Assembly (NCBI GenBank): GCA_017562135.1
Contig: QEYB01001456.1
Span: 124,001 to 188,000 of the forward strand
DNA from: Dipylidium caninum
Lineage: Eukaryota > Platyhelminthes > Cestoda > Cyclophyllidea > Dipylidiidae
DNA: 64,000 nt
Direction: 5' to 3'
Shown: positions 44,325 through 56,351 of the stretch, piece by piece
How the letters are laid out: each line of letters begins with the position of its first letter
Position numbering within the stretch: the first letter of the stretch is position 1
Made by a program: the position numbers and the translations under genes
Notes under the pieces: generated by a model
What the model saw: only the letters and a program-made list of their open reading frames with translations
Told to the model about the DNA's origin: nothing
Databases searched by the model: none

Positions 44325-45902
44325 CGTCTGGTTGCCTTTGCTCACGACAGTTGCATTTCGATTGTGCAACCCAAGTCTATTACCGTAAGCAAAAACTTGT
44401 AAATATGCATTATTTTAAGATGGTGCAAACGCTTAATCTCCACTCAGCTCCTGTTACGCAGGTATGTCATTCCTCGTTTGAACCCTCTTTGTATTCTCCC
44501 CTCGTCTTTTGTGCTTATTGCAAATATAAAATACCCACTCTATTTAAATTGCCTTTACTAACACACTTGACTCTCGTTTCATTTCCTTGTCATAGCTAGC
44601 TTGGGCTCCAGAAAATTATTATCATGACTCGAAAAATCCCTACACCCACAGACTTGCCAGTGCAGATGCATCAGGACGGATCATAATATGGAGTGTCATC
44701 TCCGCCACCCCTTTAGCTGAGGCATTGGAGCACAATAGTGCCGTCTGTGGTTAGTCCTTTTATAAATAATTACTTGCAGACATGCAATGGATTCCTGATC
44801 AGGATATATCTCGTGACCTCCTGCTTGTTCTTCATGCCGAGAATAAACTTATTTTATGGAATTCCCAGACTTGTACACCTTTGTGGAAAAAGACCTATCC
44901 CTATAATATCACCTCGGTATCCTGTGATCCATTTTCTTCTCAAACTATAATTCGTATGTTTTGTATCTTCATTTATTTCACTTTAGTTCATGGGTCGACA
45001 CATTTTATTTTGGTGAATGATTTATCTTGGAATTCATCTCCAGAAGCTTCTGGGAAGCACGTCGTTATCTCGTGTACACGTATCTTGTCAAATAATTTTA
45101 ATCAGGTTTATAGGTCACTCCAACGAGATGACTGAAATGGATGTGTCTCGAAATCGTTTATCGCAATCTATTAAGGCGACAGCCAAAGCCGTCATCAATA
45201 AAGGGCTTTTTCGTTCACAAAGTTTACATAAGTTTGTGGCTAACATTCAGTTTCGTTTGTTTGGTTTGCAGATAACTGCTTCCCAACCAATTGTAGAAAC
45301 AGTCCTATTTTTCCTACCAACAATGCCAATCCTGGTAATGAAATACCTCTGCAAATCCTTTTTCATGGATTTCGTAAACAGCATCTCGTCTTTGTATACC
45401 CTCGAGAGATTGTGTTCTTTGATCTTGTTCTTTCCCAATGCGTTGGCGATATTCGGTTGGGTCGGTCTTCAGCTTCGTTTGCTCATGTACGTGTGTTTTT
45501 GCACCTGTGATTTTATGGCTTTAACATTTCTGTCTACTTGGTTGTTATATAGATGGTACTTGAAGATATGTGAGCCTTTTTTCTATCCTATCACTTGTTG
45601 CGCCTAGTAATAACTCTCCCTCTGTCTTTTCGGGGTTTGGAAAGGTCTACTGCTGCCGTCAAGCGGACGCTCTGATATGCTTGCATCAAAATGGCACTGT
45701 CAGTTTACACTATTGCGTAGCGAAATCCACGCATTCGTCTAGAAAAGATGGGATTATTGACAAACCTACTGATCTTAGGTACTACTTACTGTGTGAATCG
45801 AAGTCACTTCGAAGAGGCAGAAATTGTGGTGTTGTCGCCATATCGGTCGATCCAACCACGGAGTTAACAATCACAGTTGCGACTTCAGATGGTCGCCTGC
45901 AG
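44325..45902 (+). CDS. WDR11: WDR11 first beta-propeller, N-terminal exons
   Basis: The exons translate to RLVAFAHDSCISIVQPKSIT, then MVQTLNLHSAPVTQ, then LAWAPENYYHDSKNPYTHRL and ASADASGRIIIWSV, then MQWIPDQDISRDLLLVLHAE and NKLILWN. These align step by step with human GLIAYGCHSLVVVIDSITAQ through DASRDLLLAIHPPNYIVLWN. Later exons give TEMDVSRNRLSQSIKATAKA, HGFRKQHLVFVYPREIVFFD and ADALICLHQNGTVSLHY, ending ATSDGRLQ before GTGATT. Confidence 0.88.
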
Positions 45903-48900
45903 GTGATTTAAGCACTTTGTTTTGCGCCCACCCCACTCTGTTGTCAGATTTAACGTTCCTCGTTGGCATTAAGTTCCTCTCAATTGAATCTGACATTCCT
46001 CTTGAGGATGGGTGGCCAAAGTGGACACTCATGGACATAGTGAAGGCTTTGGATATCAAGGAAATGTAAGTTATGCTGGGATTTTCTTTGCCATATTAGA
46101 TCTGCAAGTAATGTGGTGTTTTTGGTAAATATTTTCCTCGAATCTTTGCTCGACGGTTGATATGACTGCAATAGTACTTAGACTTGATTTGCTATTGTAC
46201 TCTCAAATGATCATTTATCAACTGTTCGTTACGCAACTTTTAATTTTTTTATTATGATCACATTTTATGCTCGTTGCACCTTCTCTTAGTCTGCGTATCG
46301 CAAGATCACTTTTTTTGTATTTCTATGGTAAGTTCCAATTTTGTCGAATATTAGATAAACCGAAAATAATATAATTTTTTTGACCTGTTCATTCACAGTC
46401 GGTTCGTGTGGAGACACGGTTGTAGATTATATTTTCCGGTTAAAGAAACTTTAGTATGAAGGAAAAATGTCAAGGCCAACAATAGAAGAATGTCGGTTGC
46501 GTCATTGTGTTTTATTTTGATCGGCCGAGGATTGAAGGAAAGAGAAGCAGGGAATATAATTAACGACACTTGCTTCAATGTTTTATAACTAAACAAGTGT
46601 CATAAATGGTTTAAAAAGCTTTAAAATGTGAATAAGAGACTTTAAAACGTTGACCAAAACGGATGACCTCGAAAATTATACGATGTTATCCTGAGGGCTA
46701 CGGTGGATTCAAATCCTCGTCACACTATTAAGAAATTATGACCAAAGATCGCCTGTCCATGTTCTACAGGCCAGGATCATCTTCATCGCATAAGAAAAGA
46801 GTATAAACAAGGAATCAGGGTCCCTCATGAATTCATGGACGCCACCAGATCATCGACATACAATTCGCGAGTCTCTTTTGCCTTGATATGTAACCGGTCC
46901 GTTTTTATACGACTAAATGCAACCGGAGATGAGAAGTAGGTGCTATCTACCTGTTCAGATCATTAGAGCCTGCATTAAAGGGTCCAAACTTTAATAATAT
47001 TTAAGAAGTGAAAACGCACTTGACCAAGTTTTTCGATGTAAAATCTAAGGACGTTTTAAAGGAGGGAATCGACCTACTCCTCATACGCTGACAGAAGATG
47101 TTTAACAATTATGGAAATTATTTTGTTGATTAAAGTCTAGGATTTTAACGGATGAGTGCTTATTGTCAACAAAGTATTTTTTTATTACTTTTCGGATCAC
47201 TTAATCCATTACTTTTCTGGGCTTGTTTGGGCTGTTAAGTGAAAACAATCCATTCCAATCTTCGGTTTCAGTTTTGCTATTAGTTTTGGTGGTTTGTTTT
47301 TGCAGTATGAATGGTACAGCACCCTTGCGCATTCGATTCGCAGGGTTCTACAGTGGTGGATCGCCTTCTCCTACGGTGTGTTGTGTTTGTCCAGCCCATT
47401 TCTTGCTTTCTCTATCCGGAAAGATAAAGCACGAGTCGCTCATCGCTGTCGGAACTTCACATGGAAGCGTCCAGGTTGGTGTGTACAATTTATGAACAAT
47501 ACCAGTGTACTTTATGTCATTATTGTTAGTACACTGGTACTTCTCTTCACGTAATCCAACTGTGCCTATTTATTTCATATAATGTTTTATAACATGCAAA
47601 AGCTGCCCATGCATTTTTGCGGGCTATCCTTCGTTCAATTATTGGACCGGAAACTATGAAACAGGCGACGAAAATAAGTCGAAAACAAAAACCGCAATTT
47701 TCCAAATTATTTATTGTGTTCAGTCGAAAAAATTTCCGTTTGCATCTGCGAATTTACGCCAACAATTGGGCAAGCTATATATGCTTATTTTGGGAAAGTC
47801 TTTGTTTTTAGAGCTAATAAACGATTTGATATTGTTTATAATATCAGTTGAGTTATTGTGACTTCTTCCCTAAAAATAATTCGCAATTACGATTGGGGTA
47901 ATAATCGGTCGAAGAAATACCTCGTGAGCACAGAGGATGCGGCAAGTTGTCATGTTGTAGAGAAGTTGGTCTGCCAACAGTAATTAGGGTTTCATGTGGC
48001 CGCTCCGGGTTATCATGCGGCAAATGATGCTGCGCCGTGCCGATTGAGCAATGCTGGCTGTTTTTCCTCCTAAGTTTCCTCTCGTGTCTGGCAGCAGTTT
48101 CGCGGCAGAGGGACTCCGCCGCTACGTTTTCCCTGGATGTATTCGAAGAAGGAATAGAGTGGACGAGCACCCCTTGGGCATCCCTCCATTTGCTAAACAT
48201 GATTTTGCTCTGATGAGATTTCGCGCATCGCCAGGGAGGCAACGATGGCGTGCGCCTGCTCTTGAAGCGGTCGCGTCGTTTCGTACAGCAGACACACACA
48301 GGCGTCCAATCTCTCACTTCCCTCGTGTAGTGTACGCAGATGTTGTTTGAACACAGCCGTATGCATGGCCAGTTGCGAGTTGAGACCCAAGTTGACGAAT
48401 AGTTCCGTGTGTGGGCTAGTGTCTTCCTCGGGATGCCTTGACGACACTCGCATTGCCAGAACGAAGTTTGTGGAACGAGCGTAGGGCGTTTTTTTGTCAT
48501 TGGTGGATCCATCTCTGAATGCCTCATTGACGGTTCTCGAGGCTTGAGGTGTGTTGTGGTTCGATTTGGAAGTCGTAAAGAAAAGTAGGTGTAAATCGCG
48601 TGTTGTTTACGTGTGGTTTCGGCGAAAAATGAGATAGCGGCGGGACAAAAACACGGACAAATGTTGCGAAATGGGTAAGGAGAATGTACTTAAAATTGAT
48701 AAATAAAAATGCTGAGCTCGCGTTTGCAATGCATCCTCCTCAGTCGCAGCAGCCTTTGTTTTCCTCTCATACCCTTTTATGCGAGCATTTGTAGTCCAAC
48801 TTTGTTTTGCGTTAATTTGATCAAATAATCTCCTATTAACTCCGCTCGTGTGCGAACCTACCTAGTTTATCCTTTCGCTAAATATCGTTATATATTTTTG

Positions 48901-51900
48901 AAAAAGTTTATTTAATTTTGTCGCCTGATACACACTTTCGTTTGGTTCGTGGCAAACTAAGAACGGAACACGGTCCAGAGCGTAATTTGGCTTCTGAAGT
49001 TCATTTCTATTTTCTCTGGCCTAGATTTGGGATCTAAACACATCTAAAGTGTGGCGGGAGTACCTCATAGTTAACGGACCAGTTTCCGGTCTGGCGTGGG
49101 GTGTGTTGCCAATGCCGGTGGGGATTACGAGTGAGGCAAGACGTCTTACCCTCTTCGCCTACAGCTGTCAGGATGGCGATGTTACCGTCGGTAGCGGCGT
49201 TGGCAACCTACAGGACTCCGCCAAATCCTCATCTAGCGTCCGTAACATCGTGGTCCGCATCGACTTGGAGACAGGTCGACAACAGCCAGTGCTCACACAG
49301 CAGGCTGATGTAAAAGAAATGAATTTTTTCAAATTGGCCATCCGGAAACCTAACATGTTGAAACCAAACAAATGGCTCAGCCCAGCGTCAAAGATTGCCG
49401 ATTTTCCCGTTAACGTTACTCCAATTCGATTCATAAGCGTTAGCAATCTTGGGTATGACCATAAATCATTCGCTTTTTCTAATTATAGTTACCCTTACTT
49501 TTGACTGGTTCTTTAATTCCAAAATACTGTGTAAACAATCACTAGATTCTATGGGACTTTTTGTTCGCACTTCTAAAATTCTCTATAATTTAGGCGTGCT
49601 CTTCATTAGGAAACTGCTATATTAATTGCTCTTAAATATATTTTGATAATGAGCGCTTTGCTTAGAAGTAACAAATATTTGCAGTAAACGGTTGTTGTAT
49701 ATATACTTCTCTTTTTACACGTTTAATTTTATCTCTTGTTAGACAATACCTCGCGATTCTTTATAAAAATTGGCCGGTAGAAATATGGGATGCTCGGAGT
49801 CTGGTTCTCCTTAAGTCCTGCCAGTTGTCTAGTACTCGACCTGTTGCTCTGGTACTATTTCGACTGTGTGTTTTTTTACTTTAAAATAAGTATACGTGTG
49901 CGCGACATATGTATTTTTTCTCAGACCTGGTCCAATTGCGTCCCTCCAAGCCGTCCATCCTCTCCCCACGAGTAAGTACATATCATTTCCTTCATTATTT
50001 TGCGTCAACCCAATTTTCTGGAATAAGGAGATGTCTGAATATTATCTAGGCTTCATTTTTGCGCATTCCAATTTTTCCCCGTTTGTTAAAGCTTCTCAGA
50101 CTGTTATCATACGAGGTGCCCGACTATTTTGTCTTTTTGGCAAACTTTACTGTATTGAAGTTTCTTCTACTTAAATACGTTCATACATACTTCAAACTTA
50201 CACCCCTTATAAATTTTACTGATTAATTTCAGTCAGTCACTTGATGCTTTAAAGACTTTTTTAAAATTAATTTTAATTTTTTTTAAATCCTTACCATGTA
50301 TTAGAACTGTCTTTATTGGACTGATTTGCAGTACTACTGCGGAATTAAGATCCTCGAAACAGTCTGACGATCTGGATGAAAAGGAATACTATACGCGTGA
50401 AACATTTATCCTCTGCACTTCACCCCTGAGTCTGAGACTTTTCACAATGAAGGGTTCCACAATGGATACCATACCCATCTCTAACACAATGTAAGTGGGT
50501 TTTGAGCTAGTTTTTGTGGATTTTAATTATTTGTAGTTTTTCACAGTATGGTATGCGCTGCACATCTTATCAGTTTCCATAGCGATTGTGAATTTTTTAA
50601 TCAATGCATAAGGTTATTGTTTTCGCACTCGTTTGCTAACTCGTAATTATAAGTATTTTCTATGCTCCTACTTTTCGTAAAATAACCTTTTTGGTGTCCA
50701 TTTATCAATAGAAGCCTTGAGTGGAAATGAACGAATGAATAAATGTTAATTTAATGGCGACCTTACTCACTATACACATATATTTATAATACATGTGACT
50801 ATACGTACGCTTTTAGCGCCCAAAGTCTACCAATATACTCAAGAAATAACATAACTTGCGCTTCTTGGCGTTCTCCTATGATTGCTTTCGGTATGGCCGA
50901 TGGCTGTGTCGCTGTTAGAAACTTACAGACTTAAAGAAACCATCTCAAGACACATGGGTGTTCTCGTTTCCGAATCCAATTTTGCTGATAATTCGTCTGC
51001 TGTTCCGTCAAATTCTGCTGAATTCTCAAGCATTATTAGAGGAGAACTTCCTGGTGCACAACTAGAAATTTCTACACCTACCTGTGTTAAAAGATTGGAA
51101 TTTTTGTTTTCCGGAGCATCATCTGGGCGCCTTCTCACATTATGCAATGCCGGTATCGCAGTCTGGGAGCCTAAGCGGGTAATCTCGCTTCTCTTCTTGT
51201 TGAAATACCCAATTCTAGATGGTGCTGCTTTGTGCAGCGCGCTTCGGTACCAGTCCGGAAAAGGTCCTGATTGACGCCACGTGGACTAATGCTGCCCCTT
51301 CGTCGGCTAATCGTTCCTCTATCTGCGCCCTCCTCGCCCTAGACGGTTCCCTTCGTCTTGCTGCTGCTGGCTTCCACGCAGTCAACCGAAAATCGGTCGA
51401 GGGTGACAGCGTTTTTGAAGCCTCCCATGAGTACCTGCCGGCTTCACAATTCGAATTCAACAGCTCGCTCTCAATGGATTTTGAGAATAACGGTGAGCAC
51501 CTGCTTTACGATTCTTGAAAGTTTTTCTTCGTAGCCATATGCATTTGTGCTTTGCGAACGAATTGGTTACGATTTTTTTGAAACAAGAGACTGGAATTAA
51601 AGGATTTCTTGCCGACAACTTCTATGTCAATTCCTATTTGAAACATGCCACTCTTCTGTTTTTTTTTTACTTTCAAACGAGACTATGACCATTTTGCATA
51701 GGGGAAACCTGAATCTTTAAGCTACGTCCCTTCCTTATTTAACTTTATGCAAGGTAGAAAGACATATCCTTTTTCGCTGCACGAGAGCACAACGCTCATA
51801 ACATCATTGTTTGTGTGCAACGATTTCCTGATGGAATTTCGTCATGCTGGTGAATAGTAGTTTTTGTTTAAATTGTAAGCATTTGTTTATTGCATATGCA

Positions 51901-54445
51901 GTTTGTATAGGGGACCATTATTTCCAAAATTGACATGTTTGTCGTATTTGTTTACATCCACCGTATCTCCCATTCCATTTTTGTTCACTTAAGAGGCATC
52001 TGAGGCTAAATTATGGGTGTCACCTTAGCAACATTTCAAATTGCTCCCAATTTTCGTTGTTTTTTCATCAGTCTGATGCGGTCTCTTTTTTAGACTTCCT
52101 TTATTTACCCAGTTTGCTGCCCACAAACGTTTTCCTAACTATTCGGCATTTACTGCAAAATCAACCTTGGCGCTCACCCTCCGCATTCCTCTCGGGAGAG
52201 GAAGAGAAGCTGAAGACAGGTACTGGAACCGGTTTCAAGTCTAGATCCGACAATATCGCCCTTGTGTGCCCTCCTTTGGATGTAACCTTTGCCAATGTTC
52301 AGTCTTCAGTTAACCGTTTCTTCACCAAACTTCGAAGCGTGTAAGCTTTTCCACTTCCAAGTGGTCAATCATTGTTTTTTATGGTAACCTCCCATTCTTT
52401 AGGAAATTTTTTTATTAACCAGCTTCACCGTAGTTTATTGATATTTCTAATCTCTTTTTTAATTCGCCGTTGTCACCTTTTCACATTAACATGTCATTAA
52501 TCCGCCTGAGTTGTACTTTTTGGTGGCTGTCATGTGACTTCAATAATCTTTTTCTCTCTTGGTTTGTTAAAATGCATTAGATTATCACTTCTATTTATGT
52601 GATTTAATTCTTTTCAGAGAGTGTTTGTGTACCCCATTTGAGTCGCCTTCCCTAAGCATTGCCGAGCGCTGTTTATTGACGGCTCAGCTATTTGGTGACA
52701 CCTACGAGATGGCCTTTTGGCGCGTGGCGGCGTATCGACTGCTGAAGACGTCGAAGGAGACCGAACCGGACGCAATCGTAAGGCGTCGGCAGCGGTATTT
52801 CGCGCTCACCGACCTCGTTTGGGATGAGCTGACCGAGGATGCGACCTACTACTCAGCCGTTGTCGAACGTGTAAATCGTCTGGTTCATGGGCCCCCCGTT
52901 GAACAAAACACAATCTGCACACAGCTTCTTCTTCTACTAGGTCTTTTCTGCATTATTTAACCTTCTTTTTAGCTTCTTATCAGAATTAATGATGCCCTAA
53001 TTAGGTCCACTTTTCCCCTACGCTGTTTTTCAACCTCATTTTATATTGCATGTGGTCTATAACGTCTTTGGTTTTTTTGCTAACTTTAACGTTTTTGAAG
53101 GATTAATATTAATTAATTCCTAAGTGGAACAATAAGTCTCATTCGAATGTATTAATTCAGCGGTAATTCATTTGCGATGGTGGTTTTCTGCTTTCATCTT
53201 CGAATGAACTCAAATTACCTCTTGTGATAAGCTGGTCCCTAAAATCATTCTATAAGCGCAACAACTTAGCACTAAATAGTTGCGTCAGATGGCAGTGCTT
53301 ATGACTTCGTTTGTTATTCAGGCTTTCATCGCCAGGCCATAAACCATTTGGCCGAGACGTCAACAGAATCGGATTCTTTCAGCTTCAATATCCACCGCGC
53401 CTGTCTATTGGCCTCCCAGGGCTACATCCATGATTTGGAGGCCATTACGGCTGATGACAAAAGTGAGGCACTCTCTGCGGCGAGATTGAACTATACGAGT
53501 TCAGTTAAACTTCTGGCTGCGAACCTCATTTCCAGCAATCACCTCTATGAGGGAGTGGAGATGCTCTGTATACTAGGCATGCACTTAGAGGCATGTCGGT
53601 ACCTCGAGACCTACAATGAGTGGGGGACTGCGATCTGGCTAGCCAAAGTAAAATTTTTCAGATAGCAATCTAATGCGATCTTTAGTTGACAGTCTAAGGA
53701 TGATTTTTTCTTACCTTATAGTGTATGTTGAGCGAGAAAGAATGTGAAGGCGTGATGTACCGCTGGGCCACCTATCTGGCGTCTACCGCGAACCGGAAGG
53801 TAAATTTGATTATTTACAGAAGACAGAAAAGCACCGACCTTCAACGACCCTCCCAGGCACTTACCCATTTTATGACGGAGAACCAGCTGATATGTGGTTG
53901 GGAGCAATTCACTCAACAATAACCCTCAAATAGCATTTTGTGTCAGGCAATAGCGTTTAGTATGTTGGCTATAAATTTTCCTGTTCCGAACTGTCAATCT
54001 TTAGATTTTTGGATGCATCATTGGATCTCATTAACTTTAGACTCTGGCGATCCTGGTCTTGATGTACCTCGGACACCACACCGCAGTCCTCACTCTTCTC
54101 CAAAGTCTCCGACAATACCAACTTGCGGCTCGGTACCTTGAGGCCTGTTTGGAGTGTCAGACAGTGGTCTCTGATTCAGACACAGGTAGACGAACCCAAA
54201 CTAAATAGCTACTAGTAGGTAGCACCCACGCGTAGTATTAGTAAAAATTCCCCTGCACAAAGAGGCTTATTCCTCGAACCAATAGTCATACTTTATTTTT
54301 AGATGAATTGCATTCGCAAATATTTCTCGAATTCGCCAGGACACTGACAAGTATCGGACAACGAGAGTCTGCATTATACTACGCGAGGTTGGCAGGTGAC
54401 ATGGGCAAACCGCTCTGCGATGAAATTGATTTTCTTCTGAATTGA
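44325..54445 (+). CDS. WDR11: WDR11 (WD-repeat protein 11)
   Basis: About 22 exons follow human WDR11 from near its N-terminus to the stop: 44325-44384, 44420-44461, 44596-44749, 44780-44953, 44992-about 45056, 45113-about 45240, about 45271-45486, 45610-45902, about 45935-46066, 47306-47474, 49025-49452, 49743-49851, 49925-49971, 50332-50490, 50817-51178, 51219-51492, 52094-52340, 52619-52938, 53322-53647, 53724-53801, 54041-54185 and 54303-54445. Diagnostic matches include PYTHRLASADASGRIIIW, FVYPREIVFFDL, LIAVGTSHGSVQ, RQYLAILYKNWPVEIWDAR and ACRYLETYNEWGTAIWLAK. The protein is a double beta-propeller with a C-terminal helical solenoid. In other animals it acts with FAM91A1 in endosome-to-Golgi tethering and is linked to Hedgehog signalling. 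Exon 50817-51178 needs a one-base correction. The first exon was not found. Confidence 0.92.
47306..49971 (+). CDS. WDR11: WDR11 second propeller exons around a 1.55 kb intron
   Basis: Exon 47306-47474 ends AVGTSHGSVQ, and exon 49025-49452 resumes IWDLNTSKVWREYLIVNGPV then SGLAWG, phase 0. Human has AVGTSNGSVLVYHLTSGLLH...VKGIEW. Exon 49743-49851 gives QYLAILYKNWPVEIWDARSL, against human QYLAVVFRDKPLELWDVRTC. The 47475-49024 intron is the largest in the gene and contains the antisense frames and hairpin reported separately. Confidence 0.88.
47853..48527 (-). CDS. Antisense open frames nested in a WDR11 intron
   Basis: A 224-codon frame (48527-47853) overlaps a second minus-strand frame. The second frame reads ELFVNLGLNSQLAMHTAVFK then QHLRTLHEGSERLDACVCLL and YETTRPLQEQAHAIVASLAM, with an ATG at 48453 (86 residues, stop at 48193). 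The second frame stays open well upstream of that ATG and has helical heptad character, so it looks more like a protein than the longer frame. No homologue is recognised and no splice or poly(A) signal fixes a gene. It may be a small nested gene or chance. Confidence 0.25.
   Translation of the reverse strand: MRHSEMDPPMTKKRPTLVPQTSFWQCECRQGIPRKTLAHTRNYSSTWVSTRNWPCIRLCSNNICVHYTREVRDWTPVCVCCTKRRDRFKSRRTPSLPPWRCAKSHQSKIMFSKWRDAQGVLVHSIPSSNTSRENVAAESLCRETAARHERKLRRKNSQHCSIGTAQHHLPHDNPERPHETLITVGRPTSLQHDNLPHPLCSRGISSTDYYPNRNCELFLGKKSQ
52094..54445 (+). CDS. WDR11: WDR11 C-terminal helical solenoid exons and stop
   Basis: Exon 52094-52340 gives FLYLPSLLPTNVFLTIRHLL then QNQPW. Exon 52619-52938 gives LSIAERCLLTAQLFGDTYEM then AFWRVAAYRLL. 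Exon 53322-53647 gives VKLLAANLISSNHLYEGVEM then LCILGMHLEACRYL. Exon 54041-54185 gives TLAILVLMYLGHHTAVLTLL, and exon 54303-54445 gives LEFARTLTSIGQRESALYYA then RLAGDMGK and TGA. Each aligns with human WDR11 at the matching place, including the final ASKAGAAGKDLLDE region. Confidence 0.9.
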
Positions 54446-56351
54446 ACGCCTCTCTCTCGTGCCTTCACACTAATTCCTTTTTACAGGTATACTCAATATC
54501 GTGCCTTATCGATAGCGATACCACAGCTGTGTGCCTTAAGATAAGTTAATGTTGTGAAGCATCTTAACCGGGACCCTCCCTCTGCGGCCTTCAAATCATT
54601 TAGTTTCTTATCATCAAGTGGTTAGCCATCAATTTGTCATTTGCCAACGCACTCGTTATTCATGCTGATCGATAATTACTGCTCGTGAGGGGTTGCCGTA
54701 ACTAAAAAGGCAAGAAGACGATTGGTAATTTTGAGTCGTTCCTCCTTGATCCACGCGAAATAAGCGTCGTGAAGGTGATAATACGACGAAGAACCCCGAG
54801 AGTGAAGGGAGCGATGCGATCTCCACTTGACGTCCGTCAAAGAGGAGGGGGGAATAGGATGTAGCCCGCGAGAGGTGCAAAACTGACACGGTCGAGTTGG
54901 CAATGACGTCGCCTTGAATGCGTGTGCCGACATAGACTGCGACCGCCGATTTATTACGGAGTCCTCGTCCATCATTTCACTCAACGATTGTGGTAGTGTC
55001 AATTTTGCAATCGTTTAGATGGAGATAGGGAATTGCGTGTAAAATAGTAGTAATTTAGTCGGGTAGGAGTCCTGTGCAAGTTATTTTCCCGAATAAAAAA
55101 TTTAATGAAGTCTTTTTAATCATATCTTTTTCAGGTGCCTTGGTGTAAGAAAAATAAATTTAATCACTACTTCGTTAGGGAAATATTTGTTACCCCTGGG
55201 TTAAGTGGCCCCGAAAGAATAAAAATGCCATGAATGGCCTTGAGGAAAAAGGGAGCAAGAACGATACCGTAGATTCCATAAACTCAACTGTATTTTAGCA
55301 AGAATACGCTGATAATATGTGGCATCACAAAAGAAATACCTATCGATGATGTAAAATAATAGGATTGGGGAAATATCGAGTTGCCTATGGCGGCTTTAGT
55401 CTTGATTTTACATTGAATACACTCAAGAGTGCATCAAGTCAAGCTCTCAGAGAGAAACAGCCGTGGAGAATGTTTTATTAATGAGCTTCGTAAATCGAAA
55501 CCTGCATACCATTGTACAAAATAAATTCTAGTGGTCCGGGCAGAGCAGCGAATTTGAGAGCAATAGAAAAGAAATTGCTGTTGAAATGACAATGGAGTAT
55601 CTCAGTTGAGATGGGCTGCATTCTTTTCAAAATCATCCCATCCAGGGAAGTTGGGACCACCACCTTTCGCGGGGTCTAATAATGTTGACGCTGTTCCACA
55701 GCAACACGATACCAATACAAATTTTATGCCTGGCCAGTTTGGTAGTCAGTGCAAAAAAACTACGTTGTTGCAAAAGCAAGGCCGATAACGGGCCGCAGAA
55801 ACAGATATCTAGTTAACCGACCGCTAAGGTGCTTTTTATCTACCATCTAATCAAAAAGAGTTTCGTCCCGAGTCCCCGAACGAGGGATATTTTTCCGTCT
55901 AAACGAAAATTCCGACGAGGCGGACGTTTCACATAGACTGGTCTTCATAAAATGGTGAGCGGGTCGCAAAATCAATGATCACTTTGAGATGGTTTTTGCC
56001 TCTATCCCCCAATATCGCTAATGGACGACGATTGCTTCAAGTCAAAATCTTAAGCACGCATTCATGAACCACTTTTGCTATCTGGTTTTCTACTTCCCAT
56101 TATGTGACACCGCGTCGGCTCCCATCCCTGCGCATTACAATATTTAGCAAATATTATAACCTGCGGCCAAAGCCTTTAGTTAATGGCTCAATGAAACTAA
56201 TACTATCTCCTAATGAATACTCTAACCTTGTGGTTAGCGCGTTTATTTGTCTAATCACGCATTCGAAGGTTTAACCACAACCGCGCAGTTTGAAGTTCGG
56301 TGTTGTGCCGGCGGTGGGTCACTCGGCATTTTTCTGGGGATATTTGCCTTC
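54446..56351. other. Spacer between WDR11 and Claspin with weak minus-strand frames
   Basis: Minus-strand frames occur at about 54676-54982 (from MMDEDSVINRRSQSMSAHAF to TPHEQ) and 55663-55478 (ILKRMQPISTEILHCHF to SIYEAH). The latter ends in TAA overlapping AATAAA (55479-55474 on the minus strand), a possible poly(A) signal. Neither is recognised. No plus-strand exon is supported before the Claspin start. Confidence 0.35.

Noticed and set aside
52071..52093. Acceptor at TTCATCAG (52070) for the WDR11 exon
   Set aside because: With the phase-1 donor at 51493 it gives an immediate stop. The acceptor at 52093 (TTTTTTAG) keeps the frame and the family match.
53857..53922. An exon ALTHFMTENQLICGWEQFTQQ in WDR11
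   Set aside because: It ends in a stop. Skipping it joins 53801 to 54041 in phase and restores the WDR11 C-terminus.
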